Source of the DNA: Hippasteria phrygiana
Taxonomy: Eukaryota; Echinodermata; Asteroidea; Valvatida; Goniasteridae
Length of the DNA stretch: 64,000 bases
Direction: 5' to 3'
Assembly: GCA_037893225.1 (NCBI GenBank)
Contig: JAZGUH010000697.1
Span: 124,001-188,000, forward strand
Shown: piece by piece, positions 1 to 8,158 of the stretch
Numbering within the stretch: position 1 is the first letter of the stretch
Layout of the letters: each line of letters starts with the position of its first letter
The notes under the pieces: model-generated
The model's database searches: none
Told to the model about the DNA's origin: nothing
What the model saw: only the letters and a program-made list of their open reading frames with translations
Translations under genes and position numbers: made by a program

Positions 1-1
1 A

Positions 2-2104
2 GTAAGAGATCATTGTCACACTACCGGCAAGTACAGAGGAGCCGCACACGCTTACTGTAATCTTAAGTTACGAGTAAAACCCGGTGAAACGAAAATACCG
101 GTCGTCTTTCACAACTTAGAAAATTATGACGCGCACTTGATTATGCAGGGTATTTCCAAGTATCAACGAGATATCTGGTGTATACCCAAAAATTCAGAAA
201 AATACATTTCATTTTCGATCGGCCAATATAGATTTATAGACTCGTTTCATTTTATGTCTAGCGGTCTCGACAAATTGGTAATGTCTTGCCCGAGAGACGC
301 CTTTAGGCTACTCCTGAAACGTTATGGCGAAGAAAACGCGGATCTCTTATTACAAAAGGGTGTATATCCGTACGAGTACATGGATAGCTTTGAACGATTT
401 AGCGAAACTAGTCTGCCAGCTAAACACCATTTTTATAGCGCTCTAAAAGACAAACATATAACGGACGAAGACTACTCGCGCGCGCAACGAGTATGGCAGA
501 CATTTAATATAAAAAACATGGGCGAATACCACGACTTATACGTAACCGCGGATACTCTATTACTAGCCGGCGTATTCGAGAATTTTAGGAAAATGTGTAG
601 AATGAATTACAAGTTAGATCCAGCCAACTACTTCACAGCACCGGGATTAAGTTGGGACGCTTTATTAAGGCATACTAAAATAGAATTAGAATTATTGACG
701 GATATAGATAAACATATATTTTTTGAAAAAGCGAAAAGAGGAGGAATATCGAGCGTCGGCTCATGTCGCTATGCTAAGGCCAACAATAAGTACTTAGCTT
801 CTTACGATCAAGATAAACCCGATTCGTATATTCTCTATTTAGACGCTAACAACCTCTACGGATGGGCCATGAGTCGACCGCTACCTTACGGAGGATTTAA
901 ATGGGTCAATACGAGCCAATTTACCCACGATCGCATCATGGCGTTAAAAGATAAGGCTCCAACGGGATATATGTTCGAAGTTGACCTGGAATATCCAGCC
1001 GAACTACACGATCTACACAACGATTATCCTTTAGCCGCCGATAATATAATCATACCTGAAGAATGGTTATCGGAGTATCAACGAAAGTTGGCGAGTGATA
1101 TAGGAGATGGAGCTAAGGTAAAAAAATTAACCGGTACGCTATATAGAAAAGAAAAATATGTACTGCACTACGTCAATTTGAAACAGTGTTTAAGGCTAGG
1201 TCTAAAACTAAATAAAGTACATCGGGCGTTACAATTTAAACAAAAACCTTGGATGAAATCGTACATCGATAAAAACACGCAACTCAGAACGAAAGCAAAG
1301 TCGGATTTCGAAAAAGACTTTTTCAAATTGATGAATAATTCCGTATTCGGCAAAACGATGGAAAACGTCAGAAATAGAATAGATGGTGTGCTACTGAGAA
1401 ACGATCAAGTAAAAGAATACGAAAAAATAGTTTCTAAACCTTGTTATAAATCTACTACAGCGTTTAAAGAATGCGGTCTCTCATTCGTGGAATCGTACAA
1501 AAAGAAAACGTATTTAAATAAACCGATTTACTGTGGTGTTAGTATCTTAGATCTATCGAAGACTCTAATGTACGACTTTTATTACAATCAATTAAAAAAG
1601 ACGTACGGCGATAAAGTAAGATTGATGTATACAGACACGGACTCGCTGCTTTTGATTATCTATACGAAAGACGTTTATCGGGATCTAGAAAAACAGTCTG
1701 ACTTGTACGATTTTTCTAACTACGAGAAAGACCACTTTTTATACGACGATACTAACAAGAAAGTTATCGGCAAATTTAAAGACGAATGCGGGGGAAAAGT
1801 CATAAGCGAAGCTACTTGCATCAGATCGAAGATGTACTCGATTTTATACGGAGATGTCGTATTAAAGAAGGCCAAAGGCGTAAACCGAGTGGTTATAAAC
1901 AACGATCTATCTTACGAAAAGTATAAGCGATGCGTTTTATCGAACGAATGCTATTCAAACAAGATGATTCGTTTTGGAACTGAGCGTCACATGATATACA
2001 CGGAGGCTCAAGTCAAGCAATCGTTAAATCCTTTAGATACGAAGAGATATATTTTACCTAATGGTATAGACACTCTGGCTTATGGTCATCGTTCTAGCCT
2101 TTAG
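2..2104 (+). CDS. POLB: Family-B DNA polymerase (protein-primed type) of a Polinton/adintovirus-like element, 5' partial
   Basis: Replicative DNA polymerase of the element. The frame is open to the window edge, so the true start lies to the left; no ATG near base 137 is credible as a start, because conserved sequence continues upstream of it. At bases 8-61 there is a DHCH-x-TG-x-YRG-x3-H-x2-CN signature, resembling the endonuclease VII-like zinc module often seen before this polymerase type. An exonuclease-type FHNLENYD segment follows at about 107-130, and the ExoIII-type YVTAD lies at 539-553. Polymerase motifs are intact: motif A DANNLYGWAM from 842, motif B KLMNNSVFGKT from 1325, and motif C YTDTDS at 1628-1645. 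The C-terminus (GIDTLAYGH) is typical and complete. The gene converges on the minus-strand gene ending at 2111, with six bases between the stops. No stop or frameshift is seen. The family call is secure; assignment to Polinton/adintovirus rests on the neighbours. Confidence 0.93.
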   Translation, partial: VRDHCHTTGKYRGAAHAYCNLKLRVKPGETKIPVVFHNLENYDAHLIMQGISKYQRDIWCIPKNSEKYISFSIGQYRFIDSFHFMSSGLDKLVMSCPRDAFRLLLKRYGEENADLLLQKGVYPYEYMDSFERFSETSLPAKHHFYSALKDKHITDEDYSRAQRVWQTFNIKNMGEYHDLYVTADTLLLAGVFENFRKMCRMNYKLDPANYFTAPGLSWDALLRHTKIELELLTDIDKHIFFEKAKRGGISSVGSCRYAKANNKYLASYDQDKPDSYILYLDANNLYGWAMSRPLPYGGFKWVNTSQFTHDRIMALKDKAPTGYMFEVDLEYPAELHDLHNDYPLAADNIIIPEEWLSEYQRKLASDIGDGAKVKKLTGTLYRKEKYVLHYVNLKQCLRLGLKLNKVHRALQFKQKPWMKSYIDKNTQLRTKAKSDFEKDFFKLMNNSVFGKTMENVRNRIDGVLLRNDQVKEYEKIVSKPCYKSTTAFKECGLSFVESYKKKTYLNKPIYCGVSILDLSKTLMYDFYYNQLKKTYGDKVRLMYTDTDSLLLIIYTKDVYRDLEKQSDLYDFSNYEKDHFLYDDTNKKVIGKFKDECGGKVISEATCIRSKMYSILYGDVVLKKAKGVNRVVINNDLSYEKYKRCVLSNECYSNKMIRFGTERHMIYTEAQVKQSLNPLDTKRYILPNGIDTLAYGHRSSL

Positions 2105-2110
2105 TCTATT

Positions 2111-2827
2111 CTAGCCAGAACAAGACGATCGATAAATATCTACTCGAAAAATAAATATCTTATGATTATTATCGATTAAAGTACCATAGCGGTCTCTGAA
2201 AGAAAAACTCAGTTCGGGTATTTTACTCCTAATTAGCGATATGACAGTTTTTCTTTTATTCTGGATAGTCGCTATTACATCTGAATCGTCTCTTTTCGTT
2301 ATCGGTATAACGTCTAACAAGTGCGTGCTCTTTCCGTTATAGAAATTATTAGACGTAGATAACTGATCGCAATGTAAAAAAATTGTATTCACATAATTTA
2401 TATTATAATGTCCTACAAGCTCACCATCACGCGAAGGAAACCAACTACGGGGTAGATTAAACACTTTTTGAGTATATAGATCGAATTCAATTATAACACC
2501 TTTATCATCCGATATTATACCGGCATTAAACATAATTTTTTTATTAATCTTGTCTGCGGAAACTACAATCAAAGCTAATGTATTAAATTCAGCTATTAAC
2601 TCATCGATATTATAATTTCCAGCCGGAATTACAGTTTCACCGTTAGGGTTATCCCTCGAACCAATTATTCGCCATGCTATAGTTATACGTTGAGTTATAT
2701 TATAAAAACCGACGGTAAATATCGCGTTGTTTAAACTCATACAGCAATCTCCCTTAGAGTTATCTATAGGTTTTGATAGACTAAAAGTTTGTTCGTTACT
2801 AGCCATTTCAAAAACGTGCGATTCCAT
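2111..2827 (-). CDS. Likely minor capsid (penton/spike-type) protein, copy 1
   Basis: This is a 238-aa protein, beta-rich by appearance, and the paralogue of the next gene (2862-3560). Both begin MESHVFEM and share the LSKPIDNSKGD stretch, a PAG-Y-x-ID element and a fully identical 33-residue block (IFLHCDQLSTSNN onward). Both end in a segment resembling 'LSFSxRDRxGxLIxN', a pattern I associate with the ~240-aa minor capsid proteins of Polintons; this is recalled, not searched. The start is the ATG at 2825-2827 in the context AATAAAATGG. A frame opening six codons upstream at a TTG was rejected because homology with the paralogue starts at MESHVFEM. Its last ~10 residues (VDIYRSSCSG) differ from copy 2. 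The jelly-roll capsid role is inference; a fibre or attachment protein is the main alternative. Confidence 0.6.
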   Translation of the reverse strand: MESHVFEMASNEQTFSLSKPIDNSKGDCCMSLNNAIFTVGFYNITQRITIAWRIIGSRDNPNGETVIPAGNYNIDELIAEFNTLALIVVSADKINKKIMFNAGIISDDKGVIIEFDLYTQKVFNLPRSWFPSRDGELVGHYNINYVNTIFLHCDQLSTSNNFYNGKSTHLLDVIPITKRDDSDVIATIQNKRKTVISLIRSKIPELSFSFRDRYGTLIDNNHKIFIFRVDIYRSSCSG

Positions 2828-2861
2828 TTTATTAGAACAAAACAAATCTTCAAAAAATCGC

Positions 2862-3560
2862 TTAAAATTTACCTATCGTCAAGTTAAAACTAATCTTTTT
2901 TCCTCGATTATTTATTAAATCGCCGTCTCGGTCTCTGATACTAAAGCTAAGTTGGTTTATCTTATCACCCACGAGTTTACGAGCGGTTAATCTTGCACGC
3001 TCTACGAGCGTATCGTCTCTTTTCGTTATCGGTATAACGTCTAACAAGTGCGTGCTCTTTCCGTTATAGAAATTATTAGACGTAGATAACTGATCGCAAT
3101 GTAAAAAAATTTCATCGATAGGCATTGTATTATAATGCCCTACATAATCTACGCCAAAAACTAACTTTTTGGCCGTTATCCCCAACAATTGTTTAATGTT
3201 TTTATCAAAGCGTAGATCGTTATTTTCTTCCGTTACATTTAAAAATATTTTTTTATTAAGTTTATCTACAGAGACTTCTAACCAAACTAATTTACTGAGT
3301 CTCTCTTCCATCCAATCTATATCGTAAAATCCAGCAGGAATATCAATTTTACCACCCGTACTACCCGTTTTTTTACCAGTGTTTGGATCGATTTGATGTA
3401 TAGAATAGTTAATTTCGCTATTACTAGCCATGTTGTAGAAACCCGCGGTTAATATCGCGCTGGTTAAACTCATGCAGTAATCTCCCTTAGAGTTATCTAT
3501 AGGTTTTGACAGTCTAAACGTTTGTTCATTATCAAACATTTCAAAAACGTGCGATTCCAT
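2862..3560 (-). CDS. Likely minor capsid (penton/spike-type) protein, copy 2
   Basis: This is a 232-aa tandem paralogue of the 2111-2827 gene, in the same orientation and 34 bases upstream of that gene's start. The N-terminal ~35 residues and the central HCDQLSTSNNFYNGK block match copy 1, while the region between them is strongly diverged. Copy 2 carries a KTGSTGGK loop and a KQLLGI segment that copy 1 lacks in that form. The C-terminus is LSFSIRDRDGDLINNRG followed by an alternating hydrophobic strand. The start ATG at 3558-3560 lies in TTAAAATGG. It is divergent from the 574-aa gene, with 53 bases between the starts. Two copies of a capsid-surface gene could give two vertex or spike variants; this is inference. 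Confidence 0.6.
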   Translation of the reverse strand: MESHVFEMFDNEQTFRLSKPIDNSKGDYCMSLTSAILTAGFYNMASNSEINYSIHQIDPNTGKKTGSTGGKIDIPAGFYDIDWMEERLSKLVWLEVSVDKLNKKIFLNVTEENNDLRFDKNIKQLLGITAKKLVFGVDYVGHYNTMPIDEIFLHCDQLSTSNNFYNGKSTHLLDVIPITKRDDTLVERARLTARKLVGDKINQLSFSIRDRDGDLINNRGKKISFNLTIGKF

Positions 3561-3613
3561 TTTAATAAAGCTTTTATAAGCTTTAAAAAATATTTGGTTT
3601 ATTATAAATTAAA
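3561..3613. promoter_or_regulatory. Divergent promoter region between copy-2 minor capsid gene and 574-aa gene
   Basis: This 53-bp A/T-rich spacer lies between two divergent start codons and must hold the 5' signals of both genes. It contains a perfect 7-bp inverted repeat (AAAGCTT, loop TTAT, AAGCTTT) at 3567-3584, and TATAAATTAAAATG leading into the plus-strand start. Both genes start within TTAAAATG. The promoter role is inferred from position and composition. Confidence 0.5.
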
Positions 3614-5338
3614 ATGAAATTCGCTCAACTTATGGCGCTTGTAAACGACAACAAACGAACGGTAAAGAATGCTCTAGATATCGCGAATCAACAAGACGAT
3701 ACTCGCGTAGCTACGCGAGTACAAAACGTTAGCAACAAGTACGAAGCGATAAGCGACAAGTACGAAGCGATTACCCAGGAGAGTACCCCGTTGAACATGC
3801 ACTTGAACCAACTTAGCATCATCGTAAACGCCAACGACAGGAATAGTTCTTTTATCTCTAATTTAACGGATATATTTAGCGCTTATAAAATGTCCGACGT
3901 AAAACACGACGAAGTGGTCGAACGTTACGCATCGGATCCCATGACGTTTTATCAAAATCAACTCAACTTCGCATTTTGGTGCGCGACTTCTGGTTGCGGA
4001 GTAGGACTAGAATCGTTGCTACATAAAAACCCCGTAATATCGGCTTTATTCAAGTTTCACGTATATTTCACGATCAGAAAGATACTTTACTTTCTAAAAT
4101 GCCCAGTTCCAGAAGACGATACGTTCGACGATCTAAACAACGGCATCGATAAAGGCGCTTATGCCGATACTTGTCGACATTTTAATGTAGATCCAAACTT
4201 GAGTTTTAAACAGACCGTAGACTTAACTTCTGGAGGATTAGGTACCGCTTATTTTTACCTGTTTAAAATAAACAAGTACTCGCCAGATATACCTATAGCC
4301 GTACCCGGTAAAAATTATACCCCTATTAAGCTTTACAAGGTTTCGGCTGAATATGACCCTAGTACGGGTAAATATGTGACGGCTAATAAATTGTGGGAAT
4401 ACGATTATGAAGCTATGAATCCCGGCGCCACCTACATGGGATTTGTAGAGTCGGGCGATGCGAAACATTTTAGTAAAATAACGCTCGCGTATATCAGACA
4501 ATCTGCGGACGTTGTACGACTCGGTTTTAGAAATTTTATAATTCAGAAGAGCTCGTTTACCGACGTCGGTATAGAAAAAATAAACGAAAGCGTTAGAACG
4601 TACGTGTACGCCATACTCGGTGCGCAAGCCCAAACAAAAACTAGTATACTAACTGCAGGTACCGGATTAGATGCGCAAAGACAATTTGAAAATATAGTAG
4701 AAGACATAATCAACAGCCATACGGACTTGGAATCTTCTATAACCAGATTTCAAAATTCTTTACAGTACGCTAGAAGCTCGTTAAACTTTGTGATTAGCCC
4801 TGGATTGTACTTGATTCCATCAAATATGGAGCTTTTGGTTGGTATTCACCAAGGTTATAATAATAATATACAGATAGCTACACCCGACGCATCGATAGGA
4901 TTAAACATTAACTTGAACTCAGACGTTGTACCTGCCCCTACACCGCCACCCTCTCCCGTAAAAAAGAGTCGTGTAGTAACCCAGCAGAATTTAGACGACC
5001 TGGCGACGCCACCAACCCCACCCTCCCCCGTAAAAGAGAGTCGTGTAGTACCCCAGCAGAATTTAGACGATTTAGACCCGTTACCAACCCCACCCTCTCC
5101 CGTAAAAAAGAGTCGTGTAGTAACCCAGCAGAATTTAGACGATTTAGACGATTTAGACGATTTAGAGAATTTAGAGTTACCAACCCCTACACCGCCAACC
5201 CCAATCTCAGACGTACACCCTACGCGAGCAGCTACGCCACCGCCAGACTCACACGAACAAGAAAAAACTGCTTTAGTCGTTGGTTTAATAGCCGTTGCTG
5301 GCGTTGGGTATCTAGCTTACGATATTTTACGTCGATGA
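3614..5338 (+). CDS. Element-specific 574-aa protein with three SPVKKSR repeats and C-terminal membrane anchor
   Basis: I do not recognise a domain of known function. The N-terminal ~90 residues are charged and probably helical, with a doubled KYEAI motif. A conserved-looking core follows, with a Cys-containing segment (NQLNFAFWCATSGCGV). The body up to about residue 430 looks globular. From residue 444 there are three 24-residue repeats (PPSPVKxSRVVxQQNLDDL) and then an acidic LDDLDDLENLE stretch; the SPVKK cores resemble proline-directed kinase sites or basic import signals. The last ~25 residues form a hydrophobic segment ending GVGYLAYDILRR, so it may be a tail-anchored membrane protein. 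The start ATG lies in TTAAAATGA. It converges on the integrase gene with 12 bases of 3' overlap. Related proteins seem to recur in this element type (memory only), which would make it structural or virion-associated; the function is unknown. Confidence 0.7.
   Translation: MKFAQLMALVNDNKRTVKNALDIANQQDDTRVATRVQNVSNKYEAISDKYEAITQESTPLNMHLNQLSIIVNANDRNSSFISNLTDIFSAYKMSDVKHDEVVERYASDPMTFYQNQLNFAFWCATSGCGVGLESLLHKNPVISALFKFHVYFTIRKILYFLKCPVPEDDTFDDLNNGIDKGAYADTCRHFNVDPNLSFKQTVDLTSGGLGTAYFYLFKINKYSPDIPIAVPGKNYTPIKLYKVSAEYDPSTGKYVTANKLWEYDYEAMNPGATYMGFVESGDAKHFSKITLAYIRQSADVVRLGFRNFIIQKSSFTDVGIEKINESVRTYVYAILGAQAQTKTSILTAGTGLDAQRQFENIVEDIINSHTDLESSITRFQNSLQYARSSLNFVISPGLYLIPSNMELLVGIHQGYNNNIQIATPDASIGLNINLNSDVVPAPTPPPSPVKKSRVVTQQNLDDLATPPTPPSPVKESRVVPQQNLDDLDPLPTPPSPVKKSRVVTQQNLDDLDDLDDLENLELPTPTPPTPISDVHPTRAATPPPDSHEQEKTALVVGLIAVAGVGYLAYDILRR
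4943..5158 (+). repeat. Three in-frame 72-bp tandem repeats inside the 574-aa gene
   Basis: The GTA codon of each SPV motif falls at 4958, 5030 and 5102, exactly 72 bp apart. The units keep the reading frame (24 codons each) and differ by a few substitutions, for example SPVKKSR versus SPVKESR, and VVTQQ versus VVPQQ. An extra run of LDDLDDL follows the third unit. This is a coding minisatellite in a Pro/Ser-rich linker before the membrane anchor. Confidence 0.9.
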
Positions 5339-6334
5339 GGAAGGTGGTAACTCAGTATCTGACGGAACGACCATTAATTCTTTCTTAACGAACGATCTCT
5401 TGGGGCCGTTAGTCAGCCAGTACAACGCGGGCTGTCCGGGATCTGTCGTTCTCTTTCTAATCGTATACATTTCTAAGCTCCAAATAGGATCGGTAGCTCT
5501 TCTTCTAACGTCTTTTTCGAGCTCTCCAGGAGCGTAAAGATATCTAACGATATCGTCATTTACGCTTAAAAGATCTTCGGGGCTCTTGAGCCCCGAGGAA
5601 CTCAATTGTTTTATTTCTAACTGAGACATAGCCGCTCGAGGAGTTAACGGTTTGCCTTTCATAGTCGATATCAATCTAGTTTCTTCGTCGTTTAACGAAG
5701 CTACGACGTCGGGTAATCTTTTTACCCACTCGCGGCTACGCTCGGTAGGCTCTAACATTTCTTGAGCGTATTGATGACCGAATAATCTTTCGGCTAAAGT
5801 ACGATTAAATCTTTCTACTATACCTTGAGCTCTATGATTACCAACCTCGCCTTTCTGTACTGCGACGTTGCGAGTTCGCATCAAAGTATTAAATTCAGCC
5901 ATAAATTCTGTACCGGGGTCTACTTTTATCGTGAGAGGCCAAGACAAGGGCGATCTTTTGTAAATCTTTTTTATCGCCTCTACAACTTGAGTACTCGTTT
6001 TATTCGTCAAGGGTTCAGCTTCTTTATATCTAGTGGCTACATCGACAATCGTCAACGCGTATTTATATCTTTTTCGTCTAACTACATCGTGAGGTAGATA
6101 TAACAGATCCGCTTGATGTTGTTCATTAGGCCTCCCTATAACCTTATTGAGACTCGTAGGTCTCGGTATAAAACTTGGGGCTGGCAAATATATTTGCCAC
6201 ATGGCTTGTTTTCTCAACCAATTTCTAACGTCTGACTCGGGTACGTTAGCTTTTAACGATAATTTTTTTATAGCGCCTGCACCTTTCCAATATCCTTTAG
6301 GGCTATAAAATATTTTACTTAGTTTTGTTTCCAT
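5327..6334 (-). CDS. INT: Retroviral-type (rve) DDE integrase of the Polinton/adintovirus-like element
   Basis: This 335-aa integrase would insert the element DNA into the host chromosome. The catalytic triad appears intact: D76 (QADLLYL), D139 (KVDPGTEF) and E174 (GIVERFNRTL), with 34 residues between the second Asp and the Glu. The N-terminus has a YWKGAGAIKKL..VRNWLRKQ segment typical of Polinton integrases (a recognition helix followed by W-L-x-x-Q) rather than a clear HHCC zinc finger. The C-terminal part (about 282-323) has the W-x2-E-x-Y-x-I ... YWL ... F-x-K-K-E-L pattern of the SH3-like tail; no chromodomain is evident. The start ATG at 6332-6334 lies in ATAAAATGG. It is divergent from the 137-aa gene and overlaps the 3' end of the 574-aa gene. 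No lesion was seen, so it may be functional. Confidence 0.9.
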   Translation of the reverse strand: METKLSKIFYSPKGYWKGAGAIKKLSLKANVPESDVRNWLRKQAMWQIYLPAPSFIPRPTSLNKVIGRPNEQHQADLLYLPHDVVRRKRYKYALTIVDVATRYKEAEPLTNKTSTQVVEAIKKIYKRSPLSWPLTIKVDPGTEFMAEFNTLMRTRNVAVQKGEVGNHRAQGIVERFNRTLAERLFGHQYAQEMLEPTERSREWVKRLPDVVASLNDEETRLISTMKGKPLTPRAAMSQLEIKQLSSSGLKSPEDLLSVNDDIVRYLYAPGELEKDVRRRATDPIWSLEMYTIRKRTTDPGQPALYWLTNGPKRSFVKKELMVVPSDTELPPSSST

Positions 6335-6375
6335 TTTATTTTAAAAGCAGAAAAATTTTTAACGACTTATTAAAA
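6335..6375. promoter_or_regulatory. 41-bp divergent promoter region between integrase and 137-aa gene
   Basis: This very short A/T-rich spacer lies between two divergent starts, both in A-run contexts (ATAAAATGG on the minus strand, TTAAAAATGG on the plus strand). It must carry the initiation signals of both genes unless they lie inside coding sequence. The role is inferred from position. Confidence 0.4.
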
Positions 6376-6789
6376 ATGGCGAGTGCATTAATGATGATTG
6401 GTGGAGCTATTGTAAACGCTTTAGCGTTTAGCGGATCGAACTTTCTATTTTCGAGTATGGGTGGGTCGTCGGCTGAAGAACGTAAACGACACGACCTCGC
6501 TTTAGAACAATTAACTCGAGCTAAACAAGAGTGGGTGGAACAAAGAACCAAGTATCTAGATTATCTAAACGATCGACTACATAAAGAAGCCAGGGCCCAA
6601 AAAGATTTTCAAAATGTAGATGAGGCGTTGAGAGAATATAACGAAGTAACCAACGAAGATATACGATTACCTCGTGAACCTGTATTGTCGGACTTTTACG
6701 CACCCAGCGAAGGTCAAAAAGATGGTGAAATTGTATTTATCTTAGGAGGCACTGCTGTTTTAGGTTACTTAGTTTATAAGTTTGTCTAA
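6376..6789 (+). CDS. Small membrane protein conserved in this element type (137 aa)
   Basis: The chosen start is the ATG at 6376 (MASALMMIGG...), within TTAAAAATGG. An in-frame ATG 17 codons upstream would overlap the integrase start and adds a non-conserved-looking leader. The protein has an N-terminal hydrophobic segment (ALMMIGGAIVNALAF), a charged coiled-coil-like middle beginning EERKRHDLALEQL, and a C-terminal hydrophobic anchor ending LGYLVYKFV. I recall the 'GG-A-x-VNALAFSGSN' and 'ERKRHDLA' motifs from unannotated proteins near Polinton-like genes in invertebrate genomes, but cannot confirm this here. Two membrane segments around a helical middle suggest a virion membrane or entry-associated component; the function is unknown. 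Its stop falls in the first copy of a 30-bp duplication. Confidence 0.7.
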   Translation: MASALMMIGGAIVNALAFSGSNFLFSSMGGSSAEERKRHDLALEQLTRAKQEWVEQRTKYLDYLNDRLHKEARAQKDFQNVDEALREYNEVTNEDIRLPREPVLSDFYAPSEGQKDGEIVFILGGTAVLGYLVYKFV

Positions 6790-6840
6790 AAGTTTTTGCT
6801 TTGTTTTAGGTTTGTCTAAAAGTTTTTTTGTTTTTTATTT
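6781..6840 (+). repeat. Imperfect 30-bp tandem duplication before the capsid gene
   Basis: TTTGTCTAAAAGTTTTT occurs at 6781 and again at 6811, exactly 30 bp apart. The first copy contains the stop codon (6787-6789) of the 137-aa gene; the second lies in the 67-bp leader of the major capsid gene. It leaves an extended T-rich, non-coding leader there. It could be a duplicated regulatory element or simple slippage. Confidence 0.7.
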
Positions 6841-6856
6841 TGTTTCGTTAAGTAAA

Positions 6857-8134
6857 ATGAACGCAATTTATGGAAGCAAACTGAATCCACACAGAAGTTT
6901 AAAAAATCCTAGAGCGTTGAAGGGGTTGAGACAATCGATGGTTATTACTCATAATCCCAGTACCGCGTCGGCTGGCAGTCTGTTGATCGTTGAATTTCCT
7001 ATGTTGAGTCAAGACGATGTAGTCGTACCGGGTACTGTACGATTGGCTTTTAATATAGACTTAGAATCTGAAGGCACTGGCGAAGACGATGCAAGAACTC
7101 TATATTATAACGTTGCCCGAAATTTAATTAGCGGCGTAAGAATCAAACTAGAAGGTAAAGATTTCGTAGCGTTTACGGATGCCGATGTATATAACGCGTA
7201 TAAAGACCTGTGGCGACCAGCCAGCGCGAACGATGCGTATCGAGGACTCGAAGATAGCAACATTACGAAACTCAGAATAGACGCCAGCGATGGGGTTGCT
7301 AGCGCAAATGGTGGAAAAGACAAAGCGATTGCCAACGCTTACGGTAATCGATATTACATTCCTCTAGATTTTGAAATGCTTACGGATCATCAGCCTTTTA
7401 GTCCATCGACGCTCAAAGATAGACTAACTTACGAATTTACATTTAACGATCACTCGAGTGTAGTAAAATCTACCGATTCTAACGCGAAGTATAAAATTTC
7501 GGGGTTAGATCTCGAGTTTGAAACGGTGACTAATAAAACATTGGCCGATAATATCAGACAAAAATATCGAGGTAAAACTCATTTTCTATACGAAAAAGTT
7601 CAAAGATATACGGTTTTAACGCTAAACAAGTCCGATACTACTTGGAACATTAATCTCAATCAAGCCATTAGAAGTCTCAAAGGTATACTTCTTTTATTTA
7701 AAGAATCGGGCGAAAAGGATCCTCGGGTCTTCTACAATCCAAAGATCGAAAAAGTAGACGTTACGATAGAGGGTAAGCCGAATCAATTGTATAGTCAAGG
7801 TATGAAGCGTTATCAACACTGGGACGAGATTACCAAGTTTTTCGGCGACTCTAATACAGAATTTGGTGCTAGCGTGTCTAAAGACTTGGAATTACACGAT
7901 ATGGCTCTAGGCTCCTATTTAACCACTAGTTACGGTCTTTGGTTAGATACGAGGGTAACCGATGACAATAAAAGTCACGGTTCTGGCAGGAAAATAGGAG
8001 ACGTAGGTGGGGGTATTTCTCTCCATTTAGAAAGAGAGGCCGAGACAGCGGGTGTCCTAACGTGTTACGTTTTCTTGGTGATGGATGGTCAGTTGGTGCT
8101 AGAAGATGGAAGATTTAGCGGTAGTTACTCTTAA
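6857..8134 (+). CDS. MCP: Probable major capsid protein (double jelly-roll type)
   Basis: This is a 425-aa protein. The start is the ATG at 6857 (MNAIYGSKLNPH) in GTAAAATGA; a longer frame from 6782 begins with a low-complexity Phe/Ser leader from the T-rich repeat and was rejected. The sequence is rich in alternating beta-strand patterns, as expected of a double jelly roll. It has a central RSLKGILLLFKE ... FYNPKIEKVDVTIEGKPNQLY...GM segment that I associate with the capsid proteins of Polinton-like elements of animals. The C-terminal part (CYVFLVMDGQLVLEDG) looks like a final strand pair. It sits directly before the packaging ATPase, the usual morphogenesis pairing. The length is at the short end for such capsids. 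The fold assignment is inference; a structure prediction would settle it. Confidence 0.75.
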   Translation: MNAIYGSKLNPHRSLKNPRALKGLRQSMVITHNPSTASAGSLLIVEFPMLSQDDVVVPGTVRLAFNIDLESEGTGEDDARTLYYNVARNLISGVRIKLEGKDFVAFTDADVYNAYKDLWRPASANDAYRGLEDSNITKLRIDASDGVASANGGKDKAIANAYGNRYYIPLDFEMLTDHQPFSPSTLKDRLTYEFTFNDHSSVVKSTDSNAKYKISGLDLEFETVTNKTLADNIRQKYRGKTHFLYEKVQRYTVLTLNKSDTTWNINLNQAIRSLKGILLLFKESGEKDPRVFYNPKIEKVDVTIEGKPNQLYSQGMKRYQHWDEITKFFGDSNTEFGASVSKDLELHDMALGSYLTTSYGLWLDTRVTDDNKSHGSGRKIGDVGGGISLHLEREAETAGVLTCYVFLVMDGQLVLEDGRFSGSYS

Positions 8135-8158
8135 AATAGTCTTTACTATAAATAAGCA

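Noticed and set aside
137..2104. Polymerase starting at base 137
   Set aside because: The codon there is TTG, and conserved polymerase sequence continues upstream to the window edge.
4238..4633. Minus-strand 131-codon frame inside the 574-aa gene
   Set aside because: It is antisense to a well-supported gene and has no domain or start context of its own.
4938..5183. Minus-strand 81-codon repeat frame
   Set aside because: It is the reverse complement of the 72-bp coding repeats in the 574-aa gene, whose opposite frame is clearly coding.
6782..8134. Longer 450-codon version of the capsid gene from 6782
   Set aside because: The first 25 codons come from a T-rich duplicated leader and overlap the previous gene's stop; the ATG at 6857 has the start context used by neighbouring genes.
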